A DNA stretch of 64,000 nucleotides from an uncultured Verrucomicrobiota bacterium (GTDB lineage Bacteria; Verrucomicrobiota; Kiritimatiellia; CAIQIC01; Lenti-01). A program made the position numbers and the translations under genes. Under the pieces are notes generated by a model. The model saw only the letters and a list, made by a program, of their open reading frames with translations, was not told where the DNA came from and made no database searches. Shown piece by piece: positions 42,331 through 50,471 of this stretch. How positions within the stretch are numbered: position 1 is the first letter of the stretch; the number at the start of each line of letters is the position of its first letter. The stretch is taken from the NCBI GenBank assembly GCA_937872095.1, contig CALMNW010000096.1, positions 1 through 64,000 of the forward strand. The letters are read 5' to 3'.

Positions 42331-43179
42331 GTGAGCGCAGCCACGCCGGATCCGGATGGAAGCGCGGGGCTCTGCCGCCGCATCGAACAAGCGCTGGAAG
42401 CGGCCTTCGCGACATGTCCGCCGACGGAAACGGTCCGGGCCGCGCGCTATGCGACGCTGGGCGGGGGCCATCGCTGGCGCGGCCGAATGGCCGTGGCGGC
42501 CGGATCGATTTTCCGCGCGGATGCGGAAGAAGCCGTCTTGCCGCTGGCCGCGGCGCTGGAAATGCTGCAAGCCGCCTCGCTGACGCTCGACGACCTGCCC
42601 TCGATGGACGATGCCGCGACGCGCCGGGGTCGGGCGTGCGTGCATTTGGTCTTTCCGGATTGGACGGTGGATTTGCTGCCGGCGTTTCTGGTGAATCTGG
42701 CCTACCACGTCGTTGCCGCCCATGCGGGGGTGCCCGAAGGATGCCGGATTCGCACGCTGGTTCTGCTGGGGGAATTGGGCACGAGCTTGGCGCACGGCCA
42801 AGAGCTGGACTTGACGCTCGTCCGGGCGTCCGAATCCGAATTGCTGGAATGCCACGCGCGGAAAAGCGGATCCCTGTTCGCGGCGGCGCTGGCCGGGGGC
42901 GCGCTGCTTTGCGGCGCGGCGGACGCCGATGCCGCCGCGCTGCGCGAAACGGGACGGAAACTGGGCCAGGCCTACCAGATCCTCGACGATCTCGCCGACG
43001 GTCCGGAGCCGGACCGCGCCGGTGCGGATGCCGGCAAGGTCACGGCGGTTTCGTTGTTCGGTCCCGCCGCGGCGCGTGCCCGCGCGGAAGCGCTCTTGGC
43101 GGAAGCGCTGGGAATCTTGGATCGCTTCGGCCCGTCCGCCGGGCGTCTGCGCGAACTGCTGGGCCAGGCTTTGGCCTGA
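42331..43179 (+). CDS. ispA: Short-chain polyprenyl diphosphate synthase (FPP/GGPP synthase)
   Basis: Isoprenoid chain elongation enzyme of 282 aa from a GTG start (no ATG fits). Seen: first Asp-rich motif LDDLPSMDDAATRRG (about 87-101), LAHGQELDLTL, RKSGSLFAAALAGGALLCG, and second Asp-rich motif AYQILDDLAD. The usual GGKRxRP substrate loop reads GGGHRWRGRM, with His for the conserved Lys that binds the allylic/homoallylic diphosphate. All other metal ligands are intact, so activity is likely but specificity may differ. It follows the Mce operon and converges with the flavodoxin gene (3-base gap). Confidence 0.85.
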   Translation: MSAATPDPDGSAGLCRRIEQALEAAFATCPPTETVRAARYATLGGGHRWRGRMAVAAGSIFRADAEEAVLPLAAALEMLQAASLTLDDLPSMDDAATRRGRACVHLVFPDWTVDLLPAFLVNLAYHVVAAHAGVPEGCRIRTLVLLGELGTSLAHGQELDLTLVRASESELLECHARKSGSLFAAALAGGALLCGAADADAAALRETGRKLGQAYQILDDLADGPEPDRAGADAGKVTAVSLFGPAAARARAEALLAEALGILDRFGPSAGRLRELLGQALA

Positions 43180-43182
43180 ACG

Positions 43183-43683
43183 TCAGCCGCGTCCGGCGCG
43201 AGCGAGGGTCTCGCCCCACGCACGCGCGCGATCGGTTTCGCCGGATTTGAGCGGACCGGTCATCCCCATGACCCGGAAGCGCTTGCCGCGCGCCAGCGGC
43301 GCATAGCCGGCTTTTTTCAGGCCTTGGAGAATGGCGCCCGTTGCGCCGCCGGGCGAAAACCACATGCGCGTCTCGAACGCCGCACTGCGGCCGCGGCCTG
43401 CGGGAACGGTTTCCAGCCAGGCGCGGAGCGCCGGATGCGACAGGTCGGGCGGCGCGGCGAACGAAGCGGCTTTTTTCCTGATCGTTTCGCGGATGTCGTC
43501 GGTCGGCAGGCGGAACGCGAAGAGCGGCGCCCCCGCCACGATCAGATCCGCGCCGGCGAGGACGTCCGGCGCGGCTTGGGCCGTGGACAAGACTTGGGCG
43601 TCGGGACCGATGCCGGCGGCGATGGCGCGGGCGATGGCGGCCGTGTTGCCCCACAGCGATTCGTATACCACGATGGCCTTCAT
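43183..43683 (-). CDS. Flavodoxin-family protein
   Basis: A 166-aa flavodoxin-like protein. The N-terminus AIVVYESLWGNTAAIARAIA is the FMN phosphate-binding loop in the form (S/T)xxGNT, followed by DLIVAGAPLFAFRLPTD. It probably carries FMN and transfers electrons or acts in a quinone reductase-type reaction; the partner is unknown. ATG 43683 is selected because GGAG lies nine bases before it; the frame is open further upstream through the tRNA gene, which is not coding. Confidence 0.85.
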   Translation of the reverse strand: MKAIVVYESLWGNTAAIARAIAAGIGPDAQVLSTAQAAPDVLAGADLIVAGAPLFAFRLPTDDIRETIRKKAASFAAPPDLSHPALRAWLETVPAGRGRSAAFETRMWFSPGGATGAILQGLKKAGYAPLARGKRFRVMGMTGPLKSGETDRARAWGETLARAGRG

Positions 43684-43810
43684 AAGGATCTCTCCGTTGG
43701 TTTGGCTGGAATCCATCTTACGGCGCGGCGTTGCGCGGAACAAGGTTTTCCGGTGCGCGGACTGCCGTGGGAAAAAGGTCGCCGAAACCGGCTTCCGGAG
43801 ACGGGAAAGA

Positions 43811-43897
<87 letters not shown>

Positions 43898-43986
43898 GGG
43901 AGAGGGATGACCTCGTGGTCAATTGGGCGCAGAAGATACGCATTCGTCCTCGCGGCCGCAAGCGTTTTCGACGCGGGCGGCGGCTT

Positions 43987-44667
43987 TTAATTTTCGGCGT
44001 CCGCCGGTTCGCCGGCGTCCTGCGCCTGGCGGTCGACGGGGGAGCGGATGCCGGCGGCGGCCTGGATGAGCACTTCGGTCTGGAGGGCTTCCTGCCCGGG
44101 CATGGTCAAGGTCAGGCGCAACGAGGCCGGCAGCGTCGGTTTATCTTGGGTTTGGGGCGGCGGCCATTCGGCGCAAGGGGTTCCGTTGGTCACGGCCTCG
44201 ATGGCGAGGGTGAAACGGCCTTCGAAAAGGAGGTTGGTGACGGGGGCGTTGGTATAGGGGCCGGAACAAGGCGCGGAAATGCGCCGGATTTCGTAGCGGT
44301 CGCGCCGGGTCGGCGCCGCTTCGTAGGTGACCTGTTCGACGTCGTAACCGAGCGGGCCGGGAACCGGGACGTAAAAAGAGAGAACGACCTGGGGCTTGCC
44401 GATTTCCGTGGAGGCGGCAAGCCGCAGCGGGGCGAGATCTTCCACGGGCGGGGCAAAGGCGCAGGAGATTTCCCGGGCCAGCGTTCGCAGGGCCGCGCGC
44501 GCGGCGAAAGGACCGCTCAGGCGGGCTGCCTGGCTTCCGCTGGCGGAAAGCAAACCATGAACCAAAACGCCGAGGATGGCGGCGACCATCGCGCCCAGCG
44601 CCAACGCCAGAAGCAGTTCAACGAACGTGAACCCCGAGAGGCGGGTGCTGGGGGAGGCCCGGCTCAT
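43987..44667 (-). CDS. Prepilin-type protein, GspJ/PulJ-like
   Basis: A 226-aa protein with prepilin signal TRLSG-FTFVELLLALALGAMVAAIL and the helix AARLSGPFAARAALRTLARE that follows it in GspJ-type minor pseudopilins. The C-terminus is long and polar. It lies 35 kb from the seven-gene prepilin cluster and pairs with an FHA-domain gene 21 bases upstream. Whether it belongs to a type II secretion-like system encoded beyond the window is unknown. Confidence 0.8.
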   Translation of the reverse strand: MSRASPSTRLSGFTFVELLLALALGAMVAAILGVLVHGLLSASGSQAARLSGPFAARAALRTLAREISCAFAPPVEDLAPLRLAASTEIGKPQVVLSFYVPVPGPLGYDVEQVTYEAAPTRRDRYEIRRISAPCSGPYTNAPVTNLLFEGRFTLAIEAVTNGTPCAEWPPPQTQDKPTLPASLRLTLTMPGQEALQTEVLIQAAAGIRSPVDRQAQDAGEPADAEN

Positions 44668-44688
44668 GGCAGCCGCCGGTCGCGCGGA

Positions 44689-45186
44689 TCAGGCGGCCTT
44701 CGCCAGCATGAGGAAATAGAAAACCAAGGCCAGCAAGGCGACGGCGCCGATGACGATGAGCGCGAAATACCAAATGCCCCGCCGCTCTTTGGGCGGCGCC
44801 CCGAAAGGCGAAATGCTCGCGAAATCCTGCGGGGCGGACATGGCTCCCGTGGCGACTTCCGCGTTGGCGTCGGTGTAGCGGGCGCCGGAACTGGCCAATT
44901 CAGGGGCGTCGAACAGGAATTCGATGGACCCCATCTGGATCAGATCCTTGTGGTGCAGAGCGGATTCCTTCACGTCGCGGGAGTTGACGCGCGTGCCGTT
45001 CGTGGACTCCAGATCCTGCAGGACGCAGGAGTCGCCGCTGCGCAAAATGCGGCAGTGGTGGCTGGAAATCGTCGGATGGTCCAGCAGGATCATGTTGTCC
45101 GCTTTTCGGCCGATGGTGATCTCGCCCTGCTCGATGGGATATTCCCGTCCCTTGAAATCGCCGGACATGCCGCTGAGTTTGGCCAT
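44689..45186 (-). CDS. FHA-domain membrane protein
   Basis: A 165-aa protein: N-terminal FHA phosphothreonine-binding domain (about 15-95) with GEITIGRKADNMILLDHPTI, SSHHCRI and LESTNGTRVNSRDV, all the conserved positions; then a linker, and one membrane span near the C-terminus (IWYFALIVIGAVALLALVFYF). The FHA domain would be cytoplasmic. Ser/Thr kinase clients are unknown. GGAG precedes the ATG. It is divergent from the exopolysaccharide operon. Confidence 0.9.
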   Translation of the reverse strand: MAKLSGMSGDFKGREYPIEQGEITIGRKADNMILLDHPTISSHHCRILRSGDSCVLQDLESTNGTRVNSRDVKESALHHKDLIQMGSIEFLFDAPELASSGARYTDANAEVATGAMSAPQDFASISPFGAPPKERRGIWYFALIVIGAVALLALVFYFLMLAKAA

Positions 45187-45295
45187 GAAATCGTCTCCGT
45201 GCTAGGTGATAAACCGCTAATCAGGGTTTCCATCTTGCCTCCGGACGGGGGGGAAAAGCAATCCCAAATATGCCGGCTTTTCCGTCGATTTTCAG

Positions 45296-45324
45296 TTGAC
45301 GGCGGGAGGCCGGTAAAGCATTAT
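45296..45324 (+). promoter_or_regulatory. Sigma-70 promoter for the exopolysaccharide operon
   Basis: TTGACG (5 of 6), 17-base spacer, CATTAT (4 of 6), 80 bases upstream of the first gene at 45404. It lies in the 217-base divergent region shared with the FHA gene. No operator or riboswitch-like structure was recognised in the leader. Confidence 0.55.
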
Positions 45325-45403
45325 TCAAACACGGTTATAAAAGGTCCACGACGGGCCGGGAGCATAAATCGGTTTTGCCGCCCTGGGGCAAGGAGAGCAA
45401 CAG

Positions 45404-46000
45404 ATGAAGAAGATCCTCGTGTTTTTGCTGGTCGGATTGATGATGGCCGCCACGGCCGGTGCCGCCCAGAAAAAGGAGAAATCCACCGCCCAAAAAGCGC
45501 AGGCTTCCGGGCCCGTCACGCATACCCAGTTGGCCGATCTGCTGGTCAAGGCGCTGGGGTTGGTCCGCTACCTCCCGAACGCTCCGACGCCGCAGCAGAC
45601 GTTCGACGTGCTGATGCAAAACGGCATCAGCCCCGAAGCCGGCTGGCTGATGGGCGCGGTGGTGACGAAGGCGGATCTGGCCCGCGTCCTCATGCAGGCG
45701 ATGCACAAGGAAGACCAGGTGGAGAATCCGAACGATCCGCAATCCTGGATCGACGCCCTGAAGGCCGCCGGCATCTCGCTGGACCGCCTGAGCGAAACCA
45801 TCCAGTCCGTCGAGACGCTGCCGGACGGCATGGGTCAGGACATGCCGCTGCAGTCCACCGACCCGCTGGTCTACAACGTGTATTTAACGCCGGGCGACAG
45901 GGATCAATATTCGGTTCCCTTTGCCATGGTGACCCGGATTTTCAGCGAAATGGAATCGATCAGCGGCGAATTCCGCCCGATTTCCCCGACCCCCTATTGA
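45404..46000 (+). CDS. Exported SLH-like protein, first gene of the exopolysaccharide operon
   Basis: A 198-aa protein with a clear signal peptide (MKKILVFLLVGLMMAATAGA) and AAGGAG before the ATG. The body is helical: THTQLADLLVKALGLVRYLP, then ISPEAGWLMGAVVTKADLAR, VLMQAMHKE. This resembles an S-layer homology (SLH) motif pair, where 'VTKADLARVLMQAM' corresponds to the usual 'ITRAEFAxLLxxAL'. No catalytic motif. It may anchor the polysaccharide machinery to the wall or outer membrane; this is inferred from resemblance and position only. Confidence 0.72.
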   Translation: MKKILVFLLVGLMMAATAGAAQKKEKSTAQKAQASGPVTHTQLADLLVKALGLVRYLPNAPTPQQTFDVLMQNGISPEAGWLMGAVVTKADLARVLMQAMHKEDQVENPNDPQSWIDALKAAGISLDRLSETIQSVETLPDGMGQDMPLQSTDPLVYNVYLTPGDRDQYSVPFAMVTRIFSEMESISGEFRPISPTPY

Positions 46001-46046
46001 GTAACCAGCAACGGACAAGCGCGCCAACACACAAGGAATTACCGAT

Positions 46047-47270
46047 ATGAAACAGATTCGACTTCTCATCGTTGCAGCCTGCCTGCTTGCGTTGGCGGCT
46101 CCGGCTTTCGCGGAATCGCCGATCCACATGAACAACCGCCTCCGCATCGGTTACGACGACAACGTCTATCAGGCCGGCGACGCCGAGGCCAGCGATGGAT
46201 CGACCGTGACGCATGAAAAGACCGACAGCACCCGCATCATCGAGGAAATCGAAATGCTGGTGAACCTGAACCTGCAGCGGACCTATCTGGGCCTGCGGTA
46301 TCGCCCGTCGTTCATCTGGTATTCCAACCGCGACAACGACGATACGGATTTCCTGCAGGACCTGGACCTGAACTTCGTCCAGAAATTCACGCCCACCTTG
46401 GTGCTGTCGATCAGCGAAACCTTGCGCGCCAGCCAGCTGCCCGAGCTGCAGGACGAGAATTTCGTCGTGCGCGCGGATGACGACAACTACTACAATTCGG
46501 CGCTGGCGACCCTGTCCTACAACGTGACGCCGGAAACGCGCATCGACCTGTCGGGCCGCTACATCCTGCTGAAATACACCGACAACGCCCACGAAAACGA
46601 CAACTACTACAGCGCGGTCGGCGGCTTGACGCTGCGCCAGCAACTGGCCAGCCGCACGACCCTCATGGGCGACCTGCGCTACCAGACGGTAGTGTACAAC
46701 GAGGCGGATGCGGAACACAACCGCGACGCGAACTCCGTGTTCGCCGGCCTCGGTGCGGAGCAGACCTTCAATCCCAAGCTGCTGGGCAGCCTGCGCGCGG
46801 GCATGGAACAGCGCATGTACGACAACGACGCGATCGACGACAACACGCAGCCGTACTTCGAGCTTTCGTCGACCTTCCTGCCGACGCCCGCCACCCGCAT
46901 CACGGCCGCGGCCGCCTATTCGATCTATGAATCGGACGTGGCTTTCTACCTGAGCCAGAACCGGACTTATCTGAGCCTGAGCTTTGCGCACGATTTCACC
47001 ACGAAGCTGAGCTTCTACGCCAGCGGCGCCTACGCCCTCAACCAGTACGAAGCGGATTATGCGCTGGACGACGGCGATCCGACGACGCCGACTCCGACGG
47101 ACGCCGACGAAAATTCTTTCCTCGTGAGCGCGCGCCTGACCTACCGCATCAACCGCATCAATTGGGTGGAAGTCGGCTATCAGTTCATCAAGCTGGACAG
47201 CGACCTGGTGGGCCGCGAGAGCTACGACCGCAATCGATTCGACGTCGGCTGGAAGATCCAGCTCTTCTAG
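46047..47270 (+). CDS. Outer-membrane beta-barrel protein of the exopolysaccharide operon
   Basis: A 407-aa protein: signal MKQIRLLIVAACLLALAAPAFA, then repeating amphipathic strands (LRIGYDDNVYQ, TYLGLRYRPSFIWYS, RIDLSGRYILLKY, SFYASGAYALNQYEADY, WVEVGYQFIKLDSDL) and a terminal Phe in WKIQLF, the beta-signal. It resembles the BBP2-type outer-membrane proteins found next to exopolysaccharide genes. It likely aids export or modification of the polymer at the outer membrane. AAGGA precedes the ATG. Confidence 0.82.
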   Translation: MKQIRLLIVAACLLALAAPAFAESPIHMNNRLRIGYDDNVYQAGDAEASDGSTVTHEKTDSTRIIEEIEMLVNLNLQRTYLGLRYRPSFIWYSNRDNDDTDFLQDLDLNFVQKFTPTLVLSISETLRASQLPELQDENFVVRADDDNYYNSALATLSYNVTPETRIDLSGRYILLKYTDNAHENDNYYSAVGGLTLRQQLASRTTLMGDLRYQTVVYNEADAEHNRDANSVFAGLGAEQTFNPKLLGSLRAGMEQRMYDNDAIDDNTQPYFELSSTFLPTPATRITAAAAYSIYESDVAFYLSQNRTYLSLSFAHDFTTKLSFYASGAYALNQYEADYALDDGDPTTPTPTDADENSFLVSARLTYRINRINWVEVGYQFIKLDSDLVGRESYDRNRFDVGWKIQLF

Positions 47271-47339
47271 TCCGTCAGGACGGGCAAGGCGACCGGCAAC
47301 GGCCGCCTTTCTCCTGATCCCAAACGGAAGACAGACCCG

Positions 47340-47358
47340 GCGGGGCGGCAAGCCCCGC
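47340..47358 (+). other. GC hairpin in the leader of the Wzc-like gene
   Basis: GCGGGGC-GGCAA-GCCCCGC, a perfect 7-bp stem, 24 bases before the ATG at 47382 and close to its ribosome site (AGGA). There is no U-run, so it is not a standard terminator; it could modulate translation. Confidence 0.3.
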
Positions 47359-47381
47359 TAGGCATTTCAGGACAAGACTCC

Positions 47382-49496
47382 ATGGCAGAAGAATCCCAGA
47401 CCACCGCTCTCCACTTCCTCGACTATTGGCGCGTCATCCGCGATCGCAAGGAGGTCATTCTGGCGGTCGCGCTGCTGACCATCGTGACCGGCACCGCCTA
47501 TACGCTGATGATGCCGAAGAAGTACACCGCGACCACCCAGCTCGAGGTGCGCGAAGACGCGATGGACGTGGATCCCTTCTTCGAGCGCCAGGTCACGCGC
47601 CTCGGCTACAACCCCTTCTTCCTGATGACGCAGGAGAAGATCATGAGGTCCCGGCCCGTGCTGACCGAGGTGATCCGGAACCTGAATCTCCAGAAAGTCT
47701 GGGGAATCGAGCTCAACGAGGACAAGTCGCCCGTGACGCCGGAACTGGCGCTGCAAATCCTCTCGCGCAGCATCCGCGTGGAACAGGATCGCGATACGAC
47801 CCTGATGAACATCAGCGCCACCAGCGAGGACCCGAAGCTCGCCGCCGAAATCGCCAACGAAATCGCCAACGTCTACCGGGATCGCCGTCTGTTCGCCAAG
47901 CGCCGCGAGATCCAGCACGCGATCGACGCGATGGGCAACGAAGTGCGCAAGCAGCAGGAGCGCGTCGAAGAAGCCGAAGCCGAGCTGGAGCGGATCCGGC
48001 AGGAACGCGGCATTGCCCTCATCGGCCGCGGCCAAATGGGCATTCGCGTGGAGGCCACGCGGCTGAACATGCTGGAAGGCGAACGGAGCGCGGCCCGCGT
48101 CGAAATGCTGGTGCGCAAAGCCCGCATGGATCAGCTCGAGGGGCTGGAAGGCGATCGGCTGATGGATGCGGCCGCCTACATCGTGCAGGACCCCACCTTG
48201 ATGGGCATCCGCCAGCAACTGATCGACAGCCAGGTGAGCCTGCAGCTGATGATCAAAAACGGCGTGATCGGAGAAAACCATCCGGACGTCCTGCGCTTGA
48301 AGGGGGCCGTCGAGGAATTGCAGCGGCAGCTCGCTTCAGCGCTCGAGGGTCTCAAGGCGGGCGTCCGGGCCGACTACGAAGTGGCTCGCCAGAAATACGA
48401 GGCTTTGGACGAGGAACTCGCCAAGATCAAGACGTCGGACATCGCTTCGGAAGGAGAGAACTATCTTCCGTTCGACCGGGCCGAACGGAACGTGGACGTC
48501 CAGCGCGACATCCTGACGGCGCTCCGCGCCCGCATCACGCAGACCGGCATCGAAGTCGAAGTGCCCCGCACGACGGTGGAGATCGTCGAAGAAGCCGAGG
48601 CGCCGGACCGTCCGACGAGTCCCCTGGTGGTGCTGAACATCTTTCTGAGCGTGGTGCTGGGTCTGCTGGCGGGAACCGGCTTGGCCTTCTTCGTGGAATA
48701 TCTGGACGTGTCGATCAAGACGGTGGACGAGGTCGAGAAGTATCTGGGCCTGCCGGTGCTGGCGGTCATTCCGCAGCAGTCGCGTCCCCTCACGGAAGCC
48801 GGTCAGTCGAGCGGCCAGGGCGAGGCCTATCGCGCTTTGCGAACGAGCTTGGCACTGCTTGCCCGCGAGGGCAAGCAGAAGATCTTCACCGTCATCAGCG
48901 GCGGCGTCGGCGAAGGCAAGTCCACCACGCTGTTCAATCTGGCCTACGTGTGCGCGGAGCAGGGCAGCAAGGTGCTGATCGTCGACTCCGACCTGCGCCG
49001 TCCCGTGCAGCACAAGATGGTGGGGCTGGCCAACCGGACCGGCATGGTCAACGTGCTGACCGACGAGCTGAAAATCGAAGACGTGGTCCAGGAAACCGGC
49101 GTGCCGAACCTGTGGATGATGACCAGCGGCCGCCTGCGGCGCGGGTCCCTCGGCATCATGAACAACGCTCGCCTGCGCGCCATGCTGGATGCCCTCAAGG
49201 GGAAATACGACTACGTTCTGCTGGATTCCCCCCCGATTCTGGGCGTGACGGACGCGGCCATTTTGGCGAGCGAGGCCGACGGCGTGCTCTTGGTGGTGCA
49301 ATACCGCAAGTATCCCAAGATCATTTCCCTGCGCGCCAAGCGCATGATCGAAAATGCCGGCGGACACCTGATGGGCGCCGTCCTGAACAACATCAACATC
49401 ATGCGCGACGACTATTATTATTACTACCACTATACGACCAAGAAGTATTATGGTAGTACGAAGCACGAAAAAGAAGACGATGCGACGGAAGCTTGA
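47382..49496 (+). CDS. wzc: Polysaccharide co-polymerase / BY-kinase (Wzc-like)
   Basis: A 704-aa inner-membrane chain-length regulator fused to a bacterial tyrosine kinase. N-terminal Wzz domain: membrane spans near 25-45 and 415-440 (LVVLNIFLSVVLGLLAGTGL), with a long coiled-coil periplasmic part between (EVRKQQERVEEAEAELERI). C-terminal kinase: Walker A VISGGVGEGKSTTLFNL, Walker A' VLIVDSDLRRP, Walker B YDYVLLDSPP. The C-terminal tail is Tyr-rich (RDDYYYYYHYTTKKYYGS), the autophosphorylation cluster. It pairs with the Wza-like exporter next to it. Confidence 0.94.
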   Translation: MAEESQTTALHFLDYWRVIRDRKEVILAVALLTIVTGTAYTLMMPKKYTATTQLEVREDAMDVDPFFERQVTRLGYNPFFLMTQEKIMRSRPVLTEVIRNLNLQKVWGIELNEDKSPVTPELALQILSRSIRVEQDRDTTLMNISATSEDPKLAAEIANEIANVYRDRRLFAKRREIQHAIDAMGNEVRKQQERVEEAEAELERIRQERGIALIGRGQMGIRVEATRLNMLEGERSAARVEMLVRKARMDQLEGLEGDRLMDAAAYIVQDPTLMGIRQQLIDSQVSLQLMIKNGVIGENHPDVLRLKGAVEELQRQLASALEGLKAGVRADYEVARQKYEALDEELAKIKTSDIASEGENYLPFDRAERNVDVQRDILTALRARITQTGIEVEVPRTTVEIVEEAEAPDRPTSPLVVLNIFLSVVLGLLAGTGLAFFVEYLDVSIKTVDEVEKYLGLPVLAVIPQQSRPLTEAGQSSGQGEAYRALRTSLALLAREGKQKIFTVISGGVGEGKSTTLFNLAYVCAEQGSKVLIVDSDLRRPVQHKMVGLANRTGMVNVLTDELKIEDVVQETGVPNLWMMTSGRLRRGSLGIMNNARLRAMLDALKGKYDYVLLDSPPILGVTDAAILASEADGVLLVVQYRKYPKIISLRAKRMIENAGGHLMGAVLNNINIMRDDYYYYYHYTTKKYYGSTKHEKEDDATEA

Positions 49497-50454
49497 CGTG
49501 AATTTCACCCGCAGAACATTGGGAATCCTGGCCGCCGGAACGCTGGCGGGGTTGTGGCTCGGCCTGGCGGCCGGGTGCTCGACGCCGTCGTCTTCCCAGA
49601 AGGTCTACGACCGTTATGCGGAGCTGGTGGCGTCGAGAAACCAGCCGGCGAAAACCGCCACGAGCGCGGCGGCGCCGACGGCTTCCGCCCCGCGGGCCGT
49701 TTCTAAAACGGCCGCTCCGACGGATCGGCTTCCACCCAAACCCGCGGCGGCAGCGGCTTCCACGGCCCCGGCCAAATCTTCGTCGGCGCCGGCGGTTCGC
49801 GTCCCGTCCGCGCCCGCTCCGGCGGCGCCCGTCCAAGTGGTTGCGCCCAAGCCGGCGGAAAAGGCTGCGCCCGCTCCCGTCGCCCGGCCCGCTGCCGTAC
49901 CGACTTCCGCGCCGGCGCGGATGGAACCCGCCGCGCCGGAGATGTCCCTGCCGGAAAGCGTTTCTTCGGCGGAAGGCGGCTATCTGCTCAAGGTGGGCGA
50001 TGGAGTTCAGGTCTTTTTGCGCGGCATTCCTTCGCCCGACCTCATCGAGGACATCATCGACGAAGGCGGGAGGATCACGTTGCCGCTGATCAATGAAGTG
50101 CAGGCGGCGGGCTTGGCGGCTTCCGAACTGGAGCGGAATATCCGCCAGATCTATCTGGATCAGGATATCTACCGCAACATCACCGTGAACGTGGTGGTGC
50201 CCACGCGCTCCTATTTCATTTTGGGCGAAGTCCGGTCGGCGGGCCGCTTCCAGATCCTGTCGGCCACCCGGGTTTCCCAAGCCATCGCGGCCGCAGGCGG
50301 CTACACTGAATTCGCCAGCGGAAAGGTGCAGATCAAACGCCGGGGCAAAATCGTCAAGGTCATCAAGAACGCGCGCAAGCTGGAGCGGTCGCCGGAAGAT
50401 GACATCTTGCTGGAGCCGGATGACGTCATCGAAGTGCTCCGGAGCTGGTTCTGA
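49480..50454 (+). CDS. wza: Outer-membrane polysaccharide export lipoprotein (Wza-like)
   Basis: Lipoprotein with signal RTLGILAAGTLAGLWLGLAA and lipobox LAAGC. A long Ala/Pro/Lys-rich linker (about 45-155) is followed by the Poly_export domain (LLKVGDGVQVFLRGIPSPDL, GRITLPLINEVQAAGL) and an SLBB-type domain (YFILGEVRSAGRFQIL, ISQAIAAAGGYTEFA-like SQAIAAAGGYTEF). It forms the translocation channel. ATG 49480, overlapping the wzc end by 17 bases, is preferred (AAGAAG upstream); 49450 is an in-frame alternative. The Ala/Pro linker is unusually long for Wza. Confidence 0.92.
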   Translation: MRRKLDVNFTRRTLGILAAGTLAGLWLGLAAGCSTPSSSQKVYDRYAELVASRNQPAKTATSAAAPTASAPRAVSKTAAPTDRLPPKPAAAAASTAPAKSSSAPAVRVPSAPAPAAPVQVVAPKPAEKAAPAPVARPAAVPTSAPARMEPAAPEMSLPESVSSAEGGYLLKVGDGVQVFLRGIPSPDLIEDIIDEGGRITLPLINEVQAAGLAASELERNIRQIYLDQDIYRNITVNVVVPTRSYFILGEVRSAGRFQILSATRVSQAIAAAGGYTEFASGKVQIKRRGKIVKVIKNARKLERSPEDDILLEPDDVIEVLRSWF

Positions 50455-50471
50455 CGGAAACGGTGGTCCGC

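Noticed and set aside
47340-47358. Intrinsic terminator before the Wzc-like gene
   Set aside because: The stem is only 7 bp and no T-run follows; the downstream gene clearly belongs to the same operon.
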